Shown: positions 23,429-31,099, counted from the first letter of the stretch. The stretch is DNA of 64,000 nt from Bacillus sp. SA1-12 (GCF_000981385.1 NZ_LATZ01000134.1:62001-126000), one strand, 5' to 3'. The notes: generated by a model from the sequence alone, not told the origin. Numbers and translations: made by a program.

Positions 23429-25675
23429 CTAAAATTGATCTAACAGCTGTACACTTTTTCGCTTAGCGTTTATACCTTCTATTTCTGTACCTATGCACGA
23501 AGGGCAGCCGTCATTACAAGGGCATTTCTGAATAAGGTTTTTTGCAGCTGATCTCACTTGTTCGAAACGCTTATAAACATCTTCAGCTAGACCAATTCCG
23601 CCTGGATAGTGGTCGTATAAGAATATAGTAGGTAGTCCTGTATGCGCTGCTTTTATTTGTGTAACCACGTGAATATCATTTCTATCGCACATAACATGTA
23701 CAGGTACTACATGCTTTAATACGTTAGATATTCCTAATAAAAGCTGTTCTAAAGTCTTTTCCCCTATTTTTGGGTCTGTTTCTTTTAGTTCTAACCATGC
23801 TGCGCTAGTGTGTAGTTCTTCTTCGGGTAAGTGGATAGGTCCAGAGCCTATGTTTTCGAAAGTAGACAACTTAATTTTTTTAAAGATCGTCGGTAAAGCA
23901 TTTACTGTTACGTCACCGTAATTTAAAGATGTAGTCGATCTTTTTACTGTTTTGTCTATTTCTAATACTTTTAAGTTTACAGCTAGGTTAGCATCTGTAA
24001 AGTATTCTACGTCAACTTCCCTTACGTATGCTTTTTTATGGTCCCAGTCCAGCTTTTCTACTTGATACTGTACACCTTCATGTAAATAGATTGCTTCGTC
24101 ATGTAAAAGTGTCATAGCGCTAAAACGGTCCATTTCCCCGATAATTTTTACGTTAGCTGTTTCTGATTGATCGACAATAACAACGTTTTCCTGGGATGCC
24201 GACCGTAAGCTTATATTTCCAGCTGGAAAAGATTGATTAGCCCAGTAAAACTTATCGCCATTTTTATGTAAGACACTTTCTTCCACCAGGTATTCTAAAA
24301 TGTCTGTAATGTCTAATGGTCCGAATTCGTCCCCTTCTTTAAACGGAAGTTCATAAGCAGCACATTTTAAATGATCGACTAAAATAATTAGGTTTTCTGG
24401 GTTTATTCTTGCTGACTCTGGTGAACGATCGAAAAAGTATTCTGGGTTTTGTACAATATACTGATCTATCGGGGTAGAGCTTGCGACCATTAGTATTAAC
24501 GCTTCTCCATGTCTTCTACCTGCTCGTCCTGCCTGTTGCCATGTACTAGCCACACTTCCAGGGTAACCTGTCATTACGCAGACCTGCAGCTGTCCAATAT
24601 CTACCCCTAATTCTAAAGCATTTGTACTTACTACCCCCAGGATTTCTCCTTCCCTTAAGCCTTTTTCTATTTCTCGGCGTTGCTTTGGGAGATAACCACC
24701 CCTATAACCTCTAATTGATCTAGGGCCGATCTTCCCCTTAACTAATTCCTGTATATGACTTAAAATTATTTCTACTCTGACCCTGCTTCTAGCGAATACG
24801 ATCGTTTGAATTTTATTCTTTAAGAATTCTTTTGCTAAATTATTAACTTCTACAGTAGCGCTTTTTCTTATGTTTAACGGCTTATTAACGATTGGGGGAT
24901 TATAAAAAACAAAATGTTTTCTACCTCTTGGCGCCCCGTTATCATCAATTAATCGAATAGAATTACCTGTTAACTGCTCAGCTAATTCCTTCGGGTTTGC
25001 GATAGTTGCAGAAGTACAAATAAAAATAGGGTTACTTCCGTAAAATTTACATATTCTTTTTAGTCTTCTTATTACATTTGCTACATGGCTGCCAAATACC
25101 CCACGGTATGTATGAAGTTCATCTATAACCACGTATTTTAGATTTTCGAAAAGACTAACCCATTTTGTATGGTGCGGAAGAATAGCAGAATGTAGCATAT
25201 CGGGATTAGTAATAACGATATGTCCAGCCTTTCTTACTACCTGCCGAATAGCTGGGGAAGTATCCCCGTCATAAGTATAGCTTTTAATATCTACACCCAT
25301 TTCGCTTATTATCTCGTTTAATTCGCTTTTCTGATCTTGGGCAAGGGCTTTTGTTGGGAATATGTATAATGCTCGATTAGTTTCATCTTCTGCGATTGAT
25401 TGAAGTACAGGAAGGTTATAACATAAAGTTTTTCCAGAAGCTGTAGGGGTAACTGCAACTATATTTTCACCTTTTTGTACCGTTTGAAATGCGGTATATT
25501 GATGTGTATATAACTGATCTATACCTCTTTTACTAAGCGCAGCTTTTATTCTATCGTCAACGCCTTCTGGTATATTTCGAGTTCTAGCTTCCTGTGGCTC
25601 TATTTCCTGCCAATTAACAATATTTTCATTATTTCGAAGTTCGTCAATTAAGTCTGAAAGTGATTTTTTCCTCAT
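23429..25675 (-). CDS. yprA: MrfA (YprA), DNA repair helicase
   Basis: A 748-residue superfamily 2 helicase. Walker A is TPTASGKTLCYN near residue 80, the DExH box is DELH in VVIDELHTYRG, and motif VI contains QAGRAGRR. The C-terminal MZB/DUF1998 domain ends with the four-cysteine cluster CPCNDGCPSC needed for zinc binding. B. subtilis MrfA unwinds DNA in 3'-5' direction and acts with MrfB in mitomycin C excision repair. The ATG at 25675 has GAGGTG 10 bases upstream. Confidence 0.95.
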   Translation of the reverse strand: MRKKSLSDLIDELRNNENIVNWQEIEPQEARTRNIPEGVDDRIKAALSKRGIDQLYTHQYTAFQTVQKGENIVAVTPTASGKTLCYNLPVLQSIAEDETNRALYIFPTKALAQDQKSELNEIISEMGVDIKSYTYDGDTSPAIRQVVRKAGHIVITNPDMLHSAILPHHTKWVSLFENLKYVVIDELHTYRGVFGSHVANVIRRLKRICKFYGSNPIFICTSATIANPKELAEQLTGNSIRLIDDNGAPRGRKHFVFYNPPIVNKPLNIRKSATVEVNNLAKEFLKNKIQTIVFARSRVRVEIILSHIQELVKGKIGPRSIRGYRGGYLPKQRREIEKGLREGEILGVVSTNALELGVDIGQLQVCVMTGYPGSVASTWQQAGRAGRRHGEALILMVASSTPIDQYIVQNPEYFFDRSPESARINPENLIILVDHLKCAAYELPFKEGDEFGPLDITDILEYLVEESVLHKNGDKFYWANQSFPAGNISLRSASQENVVIVDQSETANVKIIGEMDRFSAMTLLHDEAIYLHEGVQYQVEKLDWDHKKAYVREVDVEYFTDANLAVNLKVLEIDKTVKRSTTSLNYGDVTVNALPTIFKKIKLSTFENIGSGPIHLPEEELHTSAAWLELKETDPKIGEKTLEQLLLGISNVLKHVVPVHVMCDRNDIHVVTQIKAAHTGLPTIFLYDHYPGGIGLAEDVYKRFEQVRSAAKNLIQKCPCNDGCPSCIGTEIEGINAKRKSVQLLDQF

Positions 25676-25876
25676 GTGCTTTTTTCACCTCTTTATGATG
25701 ATTAGTTTAGCGAATATTTGTTTGTATTTCTAGTCAAAAAAATTAACAAAAAATACGTCCTTTATAAAAATGTAAAGTCCTTGGGCTTATTAATTAAAAA
25801 GCTTTCGCAATTTTAAACGCCTGTAGACATTACAAAATAAAAAAGAATTAATTCAAAAGAACATGTTTTATACGAT

Positions 25877-26101
25877 ATGGTTATACAGTACTTAGCTGTA
25901 GCAGAACGTTTCGAAGATCTTTTAGAAAAGGACGAACAAATGGACCTTTTAGCTAACCTATTCCCTAGATCTCTAGTTTACGCTGATGTTATTATTATGA
26001 CTGGAAGCTTACCAGGGAATATTCCATTAGAAATATGGGTACCTGTAGAAAAAGAACTGATCCAGGTTAAAGTAAAGACTACTGGTATTAATTCTAGCTG
26101 A
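25877..26101 (+). CDS. Hypothetical protein, possibly a relic
   Basis: A 74-codon frame, MVIQYLAVAERFEDLLEKDE at the start and IPLEIWVPVEKELIQVKVKT near the end, on the opposite strand from its neighbours. There is no clear ribosome site. It belongs to an accessory cluster (25.9-26.5 kb) absent from the B. subtilis order. Function unknown. Confidence 0.3.
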   Translation: MVIQYLAVAERFEDLLEKDEQMDLLANLFPRSLVYADVIIMTGSLPGNIPLEIWVPVEKELIQVKVKTTGINSS

Positions 26102-26240
26102 AAACTTACCGAAAAAAGATGTTTTTGCGATTCGAAATAACAAAGTAGGAAAGTCATATAGCCAGCTGGCAGAAAAATCTGACGTTTCGGGGTCTACAAT
26201 TGCAGCTATCGTTAACCGCCAGACCTGGACGCATATTTAA
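26100..26240 (+). pseudogene. Helix-turn-helix relic in the accessory cluster
   Basis: The frame ending TAA at 26238 encodes NLPKKDVFAIRNNKVGKSYS, then QLAEKSDVSGSTIAAIVNRQ and TWTHI. This is the helix-turn-helix often found at the end of phage proteins and HNH endonucleases (LAxxxxVSxSTIxxIVxxxTWxH). There is no start codon in frame after the upstream stop, so it is probably a fragment of a phage-derived gene. Confidence 0.45.
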
Positions 26241-26256
26241 AGGGGGCTCATTAGTT

Positions 26257-26526
26257 TTGGAGATAATAAGCCATTCCTATAGGCGTCATGGTAGCATAGA
26301 ATTTATTTTTGACAGGTTCCCGCTTTCGAGGGTCCTTTTTTACCCAATTAAAAACTATTACTTTATTAAACATGTAAAATGGAACCCGCTGGACCCAGAA
26401 GTAAAAACTGACGACCTAGAAGAAATGCAGCTGCTCGTCAATGAGTTCTTAGGCTGCATTGAATTTTACAAACAGCGAAAAGCATATAAAGAAAAGCGAA
26501 CAAAAAATACGTACAACCCTATGTAA
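26257..26526 (+). CDS. Hypothetical protein, 89 residues
   Basis: TTG at 26257 with GGGGG 10 bases upstream; product begins MEIISHSYRRHGSIEFIFDR and continues with a KHVKWNPLDPEVKTDDLEEM segment and a basic tail. Family not recognised. It ends 3 bases before the convergent small ORF at 26530, with no terminator between them, and follows the helix-turn-helix relic. A short protein of phage or plasmid origin is plausible. Confidence 0.4.
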   Translation: MEIISHSYRRHGSIEFIFDRFPLSRVLFYPIKNYYFIKHVKWNPLDPEVKTDDLEEMQLLVNEFLGCIEFYKQRKAYKEKRTKNTYNPM

Positions 26527-26529
26527 TTA

Positions 26530-26625
26530 TCAAAGGTTAGTACGTATTTTTATTCTCTTAAAAATTGTTGCCATTGCCTGAACAGTAACATTTCCAGCCT
26601 CAGCCTTATCATTTGACTGAAGCAA
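26530..26625 (-). CDS. Candidate 31-residue protein behind a LexA-type box
   Basis: TTG at 26625 with GGAGG 9 bases upstream, TGA at 26530. The product is MLQSNDKAEAGNVTVQAMAT followed by IFKRIKIRTNL, a hydrophilic peptide with a basic end. A second, overlapping frame (from ATG 26609) would encode MIRLRLEMLLFRQWQQFLRE. Only the first has a ribosome site. The upstream promoter region holds a LexA-type box, so the transcript could be DNA-damage induced whatever its coding content. A non-coding RNA or truncated gene is possible. Confidence 0.35.
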   Translation of the reverse strand: MLQSNDKAEAGNVTVQAMATIFKRIKIRTNL

Positions 26626-26667
26626 AACTTCTTTCCTCCACAACAGTGTTGTATAACATCATTTTAC

Positions 26668-26681
26668 CGAATAAACGTTCG
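26668..26681 (-). promoter_or_regulatory. LexA (SOS) box
   Basis: CGAATAAACGTTCG: both half-sites of the Bacillus SOS box are present with one mismatch (CGAAT instead of CGAAC on one side), the same deviation as in the B. subtilis recA operator. On the minus strand a TAAAAT at 26661-26666 lies just downstream, giving a -10 for transcription toward 26625. The AT-rich terminator arm of ypqE supplies the upstream part. Confidence 0.6.
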
Positions 26682-26682
26682 T

Positions 26683-26719
26683 AAATAAATAAAAAGCAGA
26701 AAAATTATTCTGCTTTTTA
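26683..26719 (-). terminator. Terminator of ypqE
   Basis: On the minus strand AAAAAGCAGAA pairs with TTCTGCTTTTT, followed by ATTTATTT. Confidence 0.85.
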
Positions 26720-26751
26720 ATGAAATCGATGCATTTCTAAGAAACGTGAAT

Positions 26752-27249
26752 TTATTTTACTTTAACTTCAAGAATATTTGATGTACCTCTTGTAACACTT
26801 CCAGTTGAAGCTTTTGTTAAATTTTCAATGATATCAGAATTTGTAATAATGATAGGAGTGATCGTGCTCGCTGCTTTTTCTTTAATTAATTCTAAATTTG
26901 CTGTAATTAATGGATCTCCAACTTTTACTTTCTGACCTTCTTTTACATGGACTTCAAAGCCTTCTCCATTCATGCTAACTGTTTCAAGTCCAATATGTAT
27001 AAGTAACTCCATCCCAGTTTGTGAACGCAGACCGATTGCATGCTTTGTGTGGAAAACTTGGATAACTTGTCCTTCAATTGGTGCAACAACAATACCTTCT
27101 GTCGGTTCAATCGCCATTCCTTCACCCATTAACTTCTGAGAAAAGACAGGATCTGGTACCTCTTCAATATTGATTAATTTTCCGGTTAATGGTGCGAATA
27201 TTGTTTCTTTAGTTACTTTTTCTTTTTTTCCAAATAATGATTTTAACAT
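26752..27249 (-). CDS. ypqE: PTS glucose-type EIIA protein YpqE
   Basis: A 165-residue single-domain EIIA(Glc)-like phosphocarrier. The region VVAPIEGQVIQVFHTKHAIG and the active-site histidine in LLIHIGLETVSMNG are intact, so it can take phosphate from HPr. There is no EIIB or EIIC gene nearby; in B. subtilis YpqE is also free-standing. The start at ATG 27249 has AGGAG 7 bases upstream. Confidence 0.93.
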   Translation of the reverse strand: MLKSLFGKKEKVTKETIFAPLTGKLINIEEVPDPVFSQKLMGEGMAIEPTEGIVVAPIEGQVIQVFHTKHAIGLRSQTGMELLIHIGLETVSMNGEGFEVHVKEGQKVKVGDPLITANLELIKEKAASTITPIIITNSDIIENLTKASTGSVTRGTSNILEVKVK

Positions 27250-27396
27250 AATCATGCTCCTTTTCTTTAAAAAGTTCTTTCATGAGAAAAGCTTAGGTTC
27301 ACTTACTTTAACAACTTGTACCCCATTATTACATAAACCATTTTTTCAGGGTCTTCATATAATAATTTTGAAATAAACCGTGTAAGGAGGGGCACA

Positions 27397-27873
27397 ATGA
27401 GCAAAAAAGATGATTTGGTTCCTAAAAACAAAGAACAACCAAACAATGAGCTTGATTTCTTCCAAATTGTAGAGCAATTTTTTCGTTCTGAACCAATTAA
27501 GCAATTTATGAATGAATTCAACACATTACTAACTGATTCTTTTCCCTTTCACCATATCAATATAAACACCTATGAAACAGACGAATCCTATGTAGTTGAT
27601 TTACAAATTCCGCCTGTAAAAAAAGAACAGGTGAACCTTGAACTATTTGATCAGTATTTAACAATTACGATCTCAAATCGTGAAGAAATCAACGAATTTA
27701 ACGAAAATTCATCAACATTTAGATCCTATACCTCACAAGGAAGCATATCAAGGACAATTTTGCTGCCATACCCAGTTAAAGAAAATGAAATTAAAACATC
27801 CTTTAAAGAGGGTTCCTTAAAAGTTTCCATTCCAAAGAAGTCCAAACAGATTTTACTTGACGATGAATTCTAA
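27397..27873 (+). CDS. Hsp20/alpha-crystallin-like protein
   Basis: A 158-residue protein with an alpha-crystallin-type beta-sandwich at residues about 50-155: ESYVVDLQIPPVKKEQVNLE, then QYLTITISN and, at the end, GSLKVSIPKKSK in place of the family G-x-L motif. The N-terminal 45 residues are acidic/helical. It is probably a small heat-shock or spore-coat-type chaperone (CotM/CotP group). It occupies the place of the uncharacterised ypqA; orthology not confirmed. ATG 27397 has AAGGAGG 7 bases upstream. Transcribed divergently from ypqE. Confidence 0.75.
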   Translation: MSKKDDLVPKNKEQPNNELDFFQIVEQFFRSEPIKQFMNEFNTLLTDSFPFHHININTYETDESYVVDLQIPPVKKEQVNLELFDQYLTITISNREEINEFNENSSTFRSYTSQGSISRTILLPYPVKENEIKTSFKEGSLKVSIPKKSKQILLDDEF

Positions 27874-27909
27874 AAAAATAATATATCATAATAATAGAAA
27901 TATGAAAAG

Positions 27910-28015
27910 GTAGCTGTCTCAGAAGGATCAGCCCCTCCAAAAAGACCAATATATGGATCTTTCATTACTATAGACCTATATATTATTCGAGGGGGCTGAC
28001 CCTTTTTGTTTGAGA
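27910..28015. repeat. Long interrupted palindrome between convergent genes
   Basis: GTCTCAGAAGGATCAGCCCC on the left matches, inverted and with a few mismatches, GGGGGCTGACCCTTTTTGTT plus TGAGAC on the right, about 50 bases of AT-rich loop between. It probably ends transcription from both sides, but its size is closer to a miniature repeat. Similar GAGACAGCC arms occur at 61195-61268 and 63955-64000. Confidence 0.6.
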
Positions 28016-28021
28016 CCTTTC

Positions 28022-28147
28022 TTAACTATTTTTATGTGATTTGCTTCCATACTTTGGGTTTTCTTCCGGTGTCGGATCTTTGGCTAAATCCTTCGCTGAT
28101 AATGTTTCTTTATTGTTCCCATTTTGCTGTCTTTCCACTTTGCCCAT
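28022..28147 (-). CDS. Small hydrophilic protein, 41 residues
   Basis: ATG 28147, TAA at 28022-28024; the product is MGKVERQQNGNNKETLSAKD, LAKDPTPEENPKYGSKSHKN, S. GGGGTG is 8 bases upstream. Low-complexity, strongly hydrophilic sequences of this size beside spore genes are often minor small acid-soluble spore proteins; no named family was recognised. Confidence 0.6.
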   Translation of the reverse strand: MGKVERQQNGNNKETLSAKDLAKDPTPEENPKYGSKSHKNS

Positions 28148-28269
28148 TTAACATCACCCCTTTTTGTTATCATTTCTCCGCATAAGAAATCTATAACCGT
28201 AAAAAAAACCAAATTTTGTCGCGAGAAAAATAATCTATCCTTCAAACAATAAACATGGAGGTGAAATTT

Positions 28270-28452
28270 ATGGACATTCAAAAAAATAACTTGCCTGATT
28301 TTAAAGAATTAAATGACCGAGTAATTGCTGAACCATCTCCTTCCCCATCTATTGCCATCAAAACGAATCTAGACAGTGATGATATTACGAAGGAAAACCC
28401 TTATTCAACAAGCCACGCTTCATCTGAATTTAAAAACTTTTTTAAGGAATGA
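28270..28452 (+). CDS. Small hypothetical protein, 60 residues
   Basis: First gene of a four-gene plus-strand run. ATG 28270 has GGAGGTG 6 bases upstream. The product begins MDIQKNNLPDFKELNDRVIA, with a Pro/Ser stretch (EPSPSPSIAI) and a charged end. No family recognised. The next gene starts 6 bases after its stop. Confidence 0.6.
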   Translation: MDIQKNNLPDFKELNDRVIAEPSPSPSIAIKTNLDSDDITKENPYSTSHASSEFKNFFKE

Positions 28453-28458
28453 TTATGT

Positions 28459-28707
28459 ATGGATTTTACATTAGGTTATCTCAGAGAATCGATCTCTAAT
28501 TATGAGCAAAGCTCTGTAGCCAAAAGAATTAGCGATAAGTTAGAAAAGGGGGATTTCAAATCAGAAAGAGATTTTGTTTTAACACTTGATGAAGATGAAA
28601 TCCAATTTTTAAATGATGTGTTACCAGATGAAATTAAATATGCATTTAATGAGCAGGATTTTATAAGAGGCAATCAATTAAATGAGGTTTATGAGCTATT
28701 ACTTTAA
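28459..28707 (+). CDS. Small acidic protein, 82 residues
   Basis: Second gene of the run. An acidic, all-helical protein: MDFTLGYLRESISNYEQSSV, LEKGDFKSERDFVLTLDEDE, IQFLNDVLPDEIKYAFNEQD. The ribosome site AAGGA lies 11 bases before ATG 28459, and the start is 6 bases after the preceding stop. Family and function not recognised. Confidence 0.6.
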   Translation: MDFTLGYLRESISNYEQSSVAKRISDKLEKGDFKSERDFVLTLDEDEIQFLNDVLPDEIKYAFNEQDFIRGNQLNEVYELLL

Positions 28708-28729
28708 AGACATACTAGGAGTTGGAGTC

Positions 28730-28990
28730 ATGAATCGAAACAGTAATCACTATATAAATATTAAGTTCCAGACAGGAGCCATTGACAGAGAAGGGGTTAA
28801 TGGATGTCAAGTTGAAGATGTTATAAGTGTTTTGATCGAAAAATTAAAATCTCATCAAAACGGAGAATTTGCTTGTCCTGAGAATTCAATAGCCATTTCG
28901 AATTTGCAATCTGCAAACTATGCTCTTCGAGTACGAAAGGAACGTTTGGAGGAAGAACCTATTAGCCATGAATACAATGAAACCTTTTAG
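28730..28990 (+). CDS. Phage-type small protein, Acb2/Tad1-hairpin-like
   Basis: Third gene of the run, 86 residues: an N-terminal strand (NHYINIKFQTGAIDREGVNG), then CQVEDVISVLIEKLKSHQNG, then EFACPENSIAISNLQSANYA. This matches the layout FQxGPI-x-x-x-GVNGCQ-EDVI...FxCxENxxAIxxLxxA of a small protein family common in phages, which I recall being grouped with the Acb2/Tad1 hairpin domain (cyclic-nucleotide sponge proteins). The usual RTxxRxxRGVEGT tail is replaced by KERLEEEPISHEYNETF. ATG 28730 has AGGAG 8 bases upstream. Chromosomal location outside a prophage is unusual. The family is from memory, not a search. Confidence 0.5.
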   Translation: MNRNSNHYINIKFQTGAIDREGVNGCQVEDVISVLIEKLKSHQNGEFACPENSIAISNLQSANYALRVRKERLEEEPISHEYNETF

Positions 28991-29111
28991 TACAAAAAAA
29001 TATTCAAATACAGATGTTGAAGAAGTCAAGCGTTTAAATGCTCAATCAGGGTTATCCTACAATGAAGTCAAACAACTATTAGCAGAACAATATAGAAAAG
29101 AGCGAAAATGA
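28968..29111 (+). CDS. Small basic protein, 47 residues
   Basis: Fourth gene of the run; it overlaps the preceding gene by 23 bases in another frame. The product is MNTMKPFSTKKYSNTDVEEV, KRLNAQSGLSYNEVKQLLAE, QYRKERK. The motif TDVEEVKRLNAQSG resembles the TNAQQVRKQNQQSA unit of gamma-type small acid-soluble spore proteins, only weakly. The ribosome site GGAGG is 15 bases upstream, so ATG 28977 may be used instead. A terminator follows at once. Confidence 0.55.
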   Translation: MNTMKPFSTKKYSNTDVEEVKRLNAQSGLSYNEVKQLLAEQYRKERK

Positions 29112-29137
29112 GGCCTTCTCGTTTTGCTCTTTTCTTT
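29098..29137 (+). terminator. Terminator of the four-gene run
   Basis: GAGCGAAAATGAG pairs (one bulge) with CTCGTTTTGCTC across GCCTT and is followed by TTTTCTTTG; it overlaps the last stop codon. Confidence 0.75.
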
Positions 29138-29147
29138 GTAATCGTTC

Positions 29148-29609
29148 TTATGATTTAAAAATTGAAGTAACCCCTTTGAAAAGACCGCCCATTTGGTTTA
29201 CGGCACTCATCATTTGCCCTGCAGTGTCCATCATCTTATTTATATCCAATTGGCCATCGGATTTTTTAAATTGTGATAGGACGGTTTGAAATCCTGAAGG
29301 CTGCTTAATATAAGGTGCTGGCTTAGGATATGGAGTTGGATATGGCACATTCATAAACTGACCATTCATTGTACTTGTTTGACTCCCCCCATAAATAGGT
29401 GGGAAAGGATTTTGAAATGATTGCTGGTAATGTTGAAGATAGGGCTGTTGATAAGGATTTTGAAATTGTTGGTGAAGCATTGCTGAATTCATTTGTTGAC
29501 TACTTTGAAAATCAGACGGTTGTTGCTCATAAAAAGACGGATATGATTGAAAATAATGAGTTTGTCTTTTCCATAATCTTCTTCCTTGATAAGGGTGATA
29601 CTGATACAT
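29148..29609 (-). CDS. yppG: YppG-like protein
   Basis: A 153-residue protein rich in Tyr, Gln and Pro. The start MYQYHPYQGRRLWKRQTHYF and the conserved C-terminus DGQLDINKMMDTAGQMMSAV, NQMGGLFKGVTSIFKS are typical of the Bacillus YppG family. The middle is a low-complexity Q/P/Y region. A role in spores is suspected from family distribution. It converges on the run ending at 29111. Confidence 0.85.
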   Translation of the reverse strand: MYQYHPYQGRRLWKRQTHYFQSYPSFYEQQPSDFQSSQQMNSAMLHQQFQNPYQQPYLQHYQQSFQNPFPPIYGGSQTSTMNGQFMNVPYPTPYPKPAPYIKQPSGFQTVLSQFKKSDGQLDINKMMDTAGQMMSAVNQMGGLFKGVTSIFKS

Positions 29610-29753
29610 TTAACTTCCTCCTCCCGCAAATCGTATCCTAGTTGTTATTACTATATGAATAAAATGCCCAGAGGGTGAAGCAAAAAATGCATACATGATT
29701 AGCCGGATATTTGCTCATATTAGAAGGGAAACACAATAAGGGGGTTTTTTTAT

Positions 29754-29918
29754 ATGGCAAGAGGTAAACATTTTAACCATAAGGAAAGAGGACATGAACC
29801 AACCTTTCCAAAGCATGGAAGCGAGGTTCCGGGAAAAAACACCGAACATATGGCATATGAAATTGAACCAGTCGCAAGTGATGAAACAGGTCCGGTAAGT
29901 ATTAAGGTTGAAAAATAA
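29754..29918 (+). CDS. Small hydrophilic protein, 54 residues
   Basis: ATG 29754, TAA at 29916-29918; the product is MARGKHFNHKERGHEPTFPK, HGSEVPGKNTEHMAYEIEPV, ASDETGPVSIKVEK. GGGGG lies 9 bases upstream. The basic, His-rich start and lack of hydrophobic core suggest a minor spore protein; no named family was recognised. It stands alone between yppG and yppE, with a large inverted repeat after it. Confidence 0.65.
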   Translation: MARGKHFNHKERGHEPTFPKHGSEVPGKNTEHMAYEIEPVASDETGPVSIKVEK

Positions 29919-29924
29919 TACGAA

Positions 29925-30037
29925 TAGGGGCTGTTTTAAATAGCATGGAGCCTAAACAAACACATAGATTTAAAATTGTTTACATTTCTATACAATGTGT
30001 TTTTTGGGTGATTGACCCTTGGTTTAACACAGCCCCT
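29925..30037. repeat. Large inverted repeat between convergent genes
   Basis: Outer arms AGGGGCTGT and ACAGCCCCT, inner arms AAACACAT and ATGTGTTT, overall about 113 bases. It could fold into one long hairpin and end transcription from both sides; the same GGGGCTG arm appears in other repeats of this window. Confidence 0.6.
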
Positions 30038-30044
30038 CTAGTTT

Positions 30045-30407
30045 TCAACTGATCGTTTGTTCCTCAGAAAGGATACTTTTTAGAATATACTCGATCGAGT
30101 TATAAAGATTATGGAATCTTTGATTATTTATATCATTATAAAACGACTGTAATATAATTTGTTCGATATGTTCAATGGCTGATTCAATCTGTGTCAGATG
30201 TATATATTTTGGTTTTTGTTCCTTTACCCAAGCCTCGGCTAAAGACTCCCATAGCTTTGCCTTGTTCATTCCAAATTCAAAAGCAGGCTTAACCTTCGTA
30301 AAAAAATACTCTTCCGTTTTTTCCGGCTTCTTCTCAAGGCCTTCAAACCTCTCTTTACAGTCATTTATAAGCTGCAGAAGCTCATTTGAAAGCATAAATA
30401 AATTCAA
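30045..30407 (-). CDS. yppE: YppE family protein
   Basis: A 120-residue helical-bundle protein (DUF1798). The core WVKEQKPKYIHLTQIESAIE and LQSFYNDINNQRFHNLYNSI aligns with the B. subtilis YppE sequence. Function unknown; it forms the conserved yppE-yppD pair. Start is uncertain: TTG at 30407 has GAGGTG 8 bases upstream, while ATG 30395 aligns with the B. subtilis N-terminus (MLS...) but lacks a near ribosome site. Confidence 0.85.
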   Translation of the reverse strand: MNLFMLSNELLQLINDCKERFEGLEKKPEKTEEYFFTKVKPAFEFGMNKAKLWESLAEAWVKEQKPKYIHLTQIESAIEHIEQIILQSFYNDINNQRFHNLYNSIEYILKSILSEEQTIS

Positions 30408-30460
30408 CACAACTTCACCTCTGCATTTATCATACCAAATCAATCACATATACGAAAATT

Positions 30461-30721
30461 TTATATATTGGGGGCGGCAATAGAAAAGCAGGAAGCATGA
30501 GTTCGATACGTATCATTCTTTCGTTGTGTTTCCTTTTGTATGTCTAAACAGGAAATTATTTCAGTTAAATGCTGATCAATCTGAGAAGCGTCCTCCATTA
30601 ATTTTCGTTCCATGTTCTCAATGGCTGCCTTCTCCTTAAAAGCTTTCTCAAGTGCAAATAGCTCTTGTTCCAACTCAGCCAATTTCCCTTCAATGACACT
30701 CTTTTCAATGATATTTTCCAT
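30461..30721 (-). CDS. yppD: YppD-like protein
   Basis: An 86-residue coiled-coil protein: VIEGKLAELEQELFALEKAF followed by two more Glu/Lys helices and a polar end. ATG 30721 has GGAGGGAG 4-8 bases upstream. It sits directly upstream of yppE, as yppD does in B. subtilis; sequence conservation in this family is weak, so the name rests partly on position. Confidence 0.75.
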   Translation of the reverse strand: MENIIEKSVIEGKLAELEQELFALEKAFKEKAAIENMERKLMEDASQIDQHLTEIISCLDIQKETQRKNDTYRTHASCFSIAAPNI

Positions 30722-30898
30722 CGTTCTCCCTCCTCTTACGCTACTAATTCGCTGTAAAAAAACAACTCCCTTCACGCTTGACAAAACTAGTTTTTATTCG
30801 TCAAAGAAAGTGAAAAAAGGCATTCTTCGACATCCATGTTCGACCTGCATGGAAACAATTACATTTGTAAAGACTACATAACGGGAGGTGCATAAACA

Positions 30899-30997
30899 AT
30901 GGCAAAAAAACCAAAAGGTAAACAACAAGCTGCTGAAGAAAAAACACGCAGTACTGGCGATAAGAAGCTGGATGGACCTAATCGTCCTTCAACTTAA
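30899..30997 (+). CDS. sspM: Small acid-soluble spore protein M
   Basis: A 32-residue spore protein: MAKKPKGKQQAAEEKTRSTG, DKKLDGPNRPST. The C-terminal LDGPNRPST is the same as LGGPNRPST of B. subtilis SspM (34 residues). It is made in the forespore, normally under SigG. GGGAGGTG lies 9-14 bases before the ATG. The position between yppD and yppC is also that of B. subtilis sspM. Confidence 0.92.
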   Translation: MAKKPKGKQQAAEEKTRSTGDKKLDGPNRPST

Positions 30998-31032
30998 ATA
31001 ATGTTTCAAAACCTATACTTAATCTAAAAAAT

Positions 31033-31096
31033 TAGAGGCTCAAAAAAGGGACAGTCCTTTAGTTATTTGGGACAGTCCCTCTTCGAAATGAAAGCC
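31033..31096. terminator. Bidirectional hairpin between sspM and yppC
   Basis: AGAGGCT and AGCCTCT form the outer stem. Inside are two copies of GGGACAGTCC, the second extended to GGGACAGTCCC, which can fold by itself. It overlaps the end of yppC. Confidence 0.65.
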
Positions 31097-31099
31097 TCT

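Noticed and set aside
25711..25724. LexA-like sequence CGAATATTTGTTTG upstream of yprA
   Set aside because: Only about 8 of 10 key positions match, both arms are imperfect, and AT-rich DNA produces such matches by chance; much weaker than the box at 26668.
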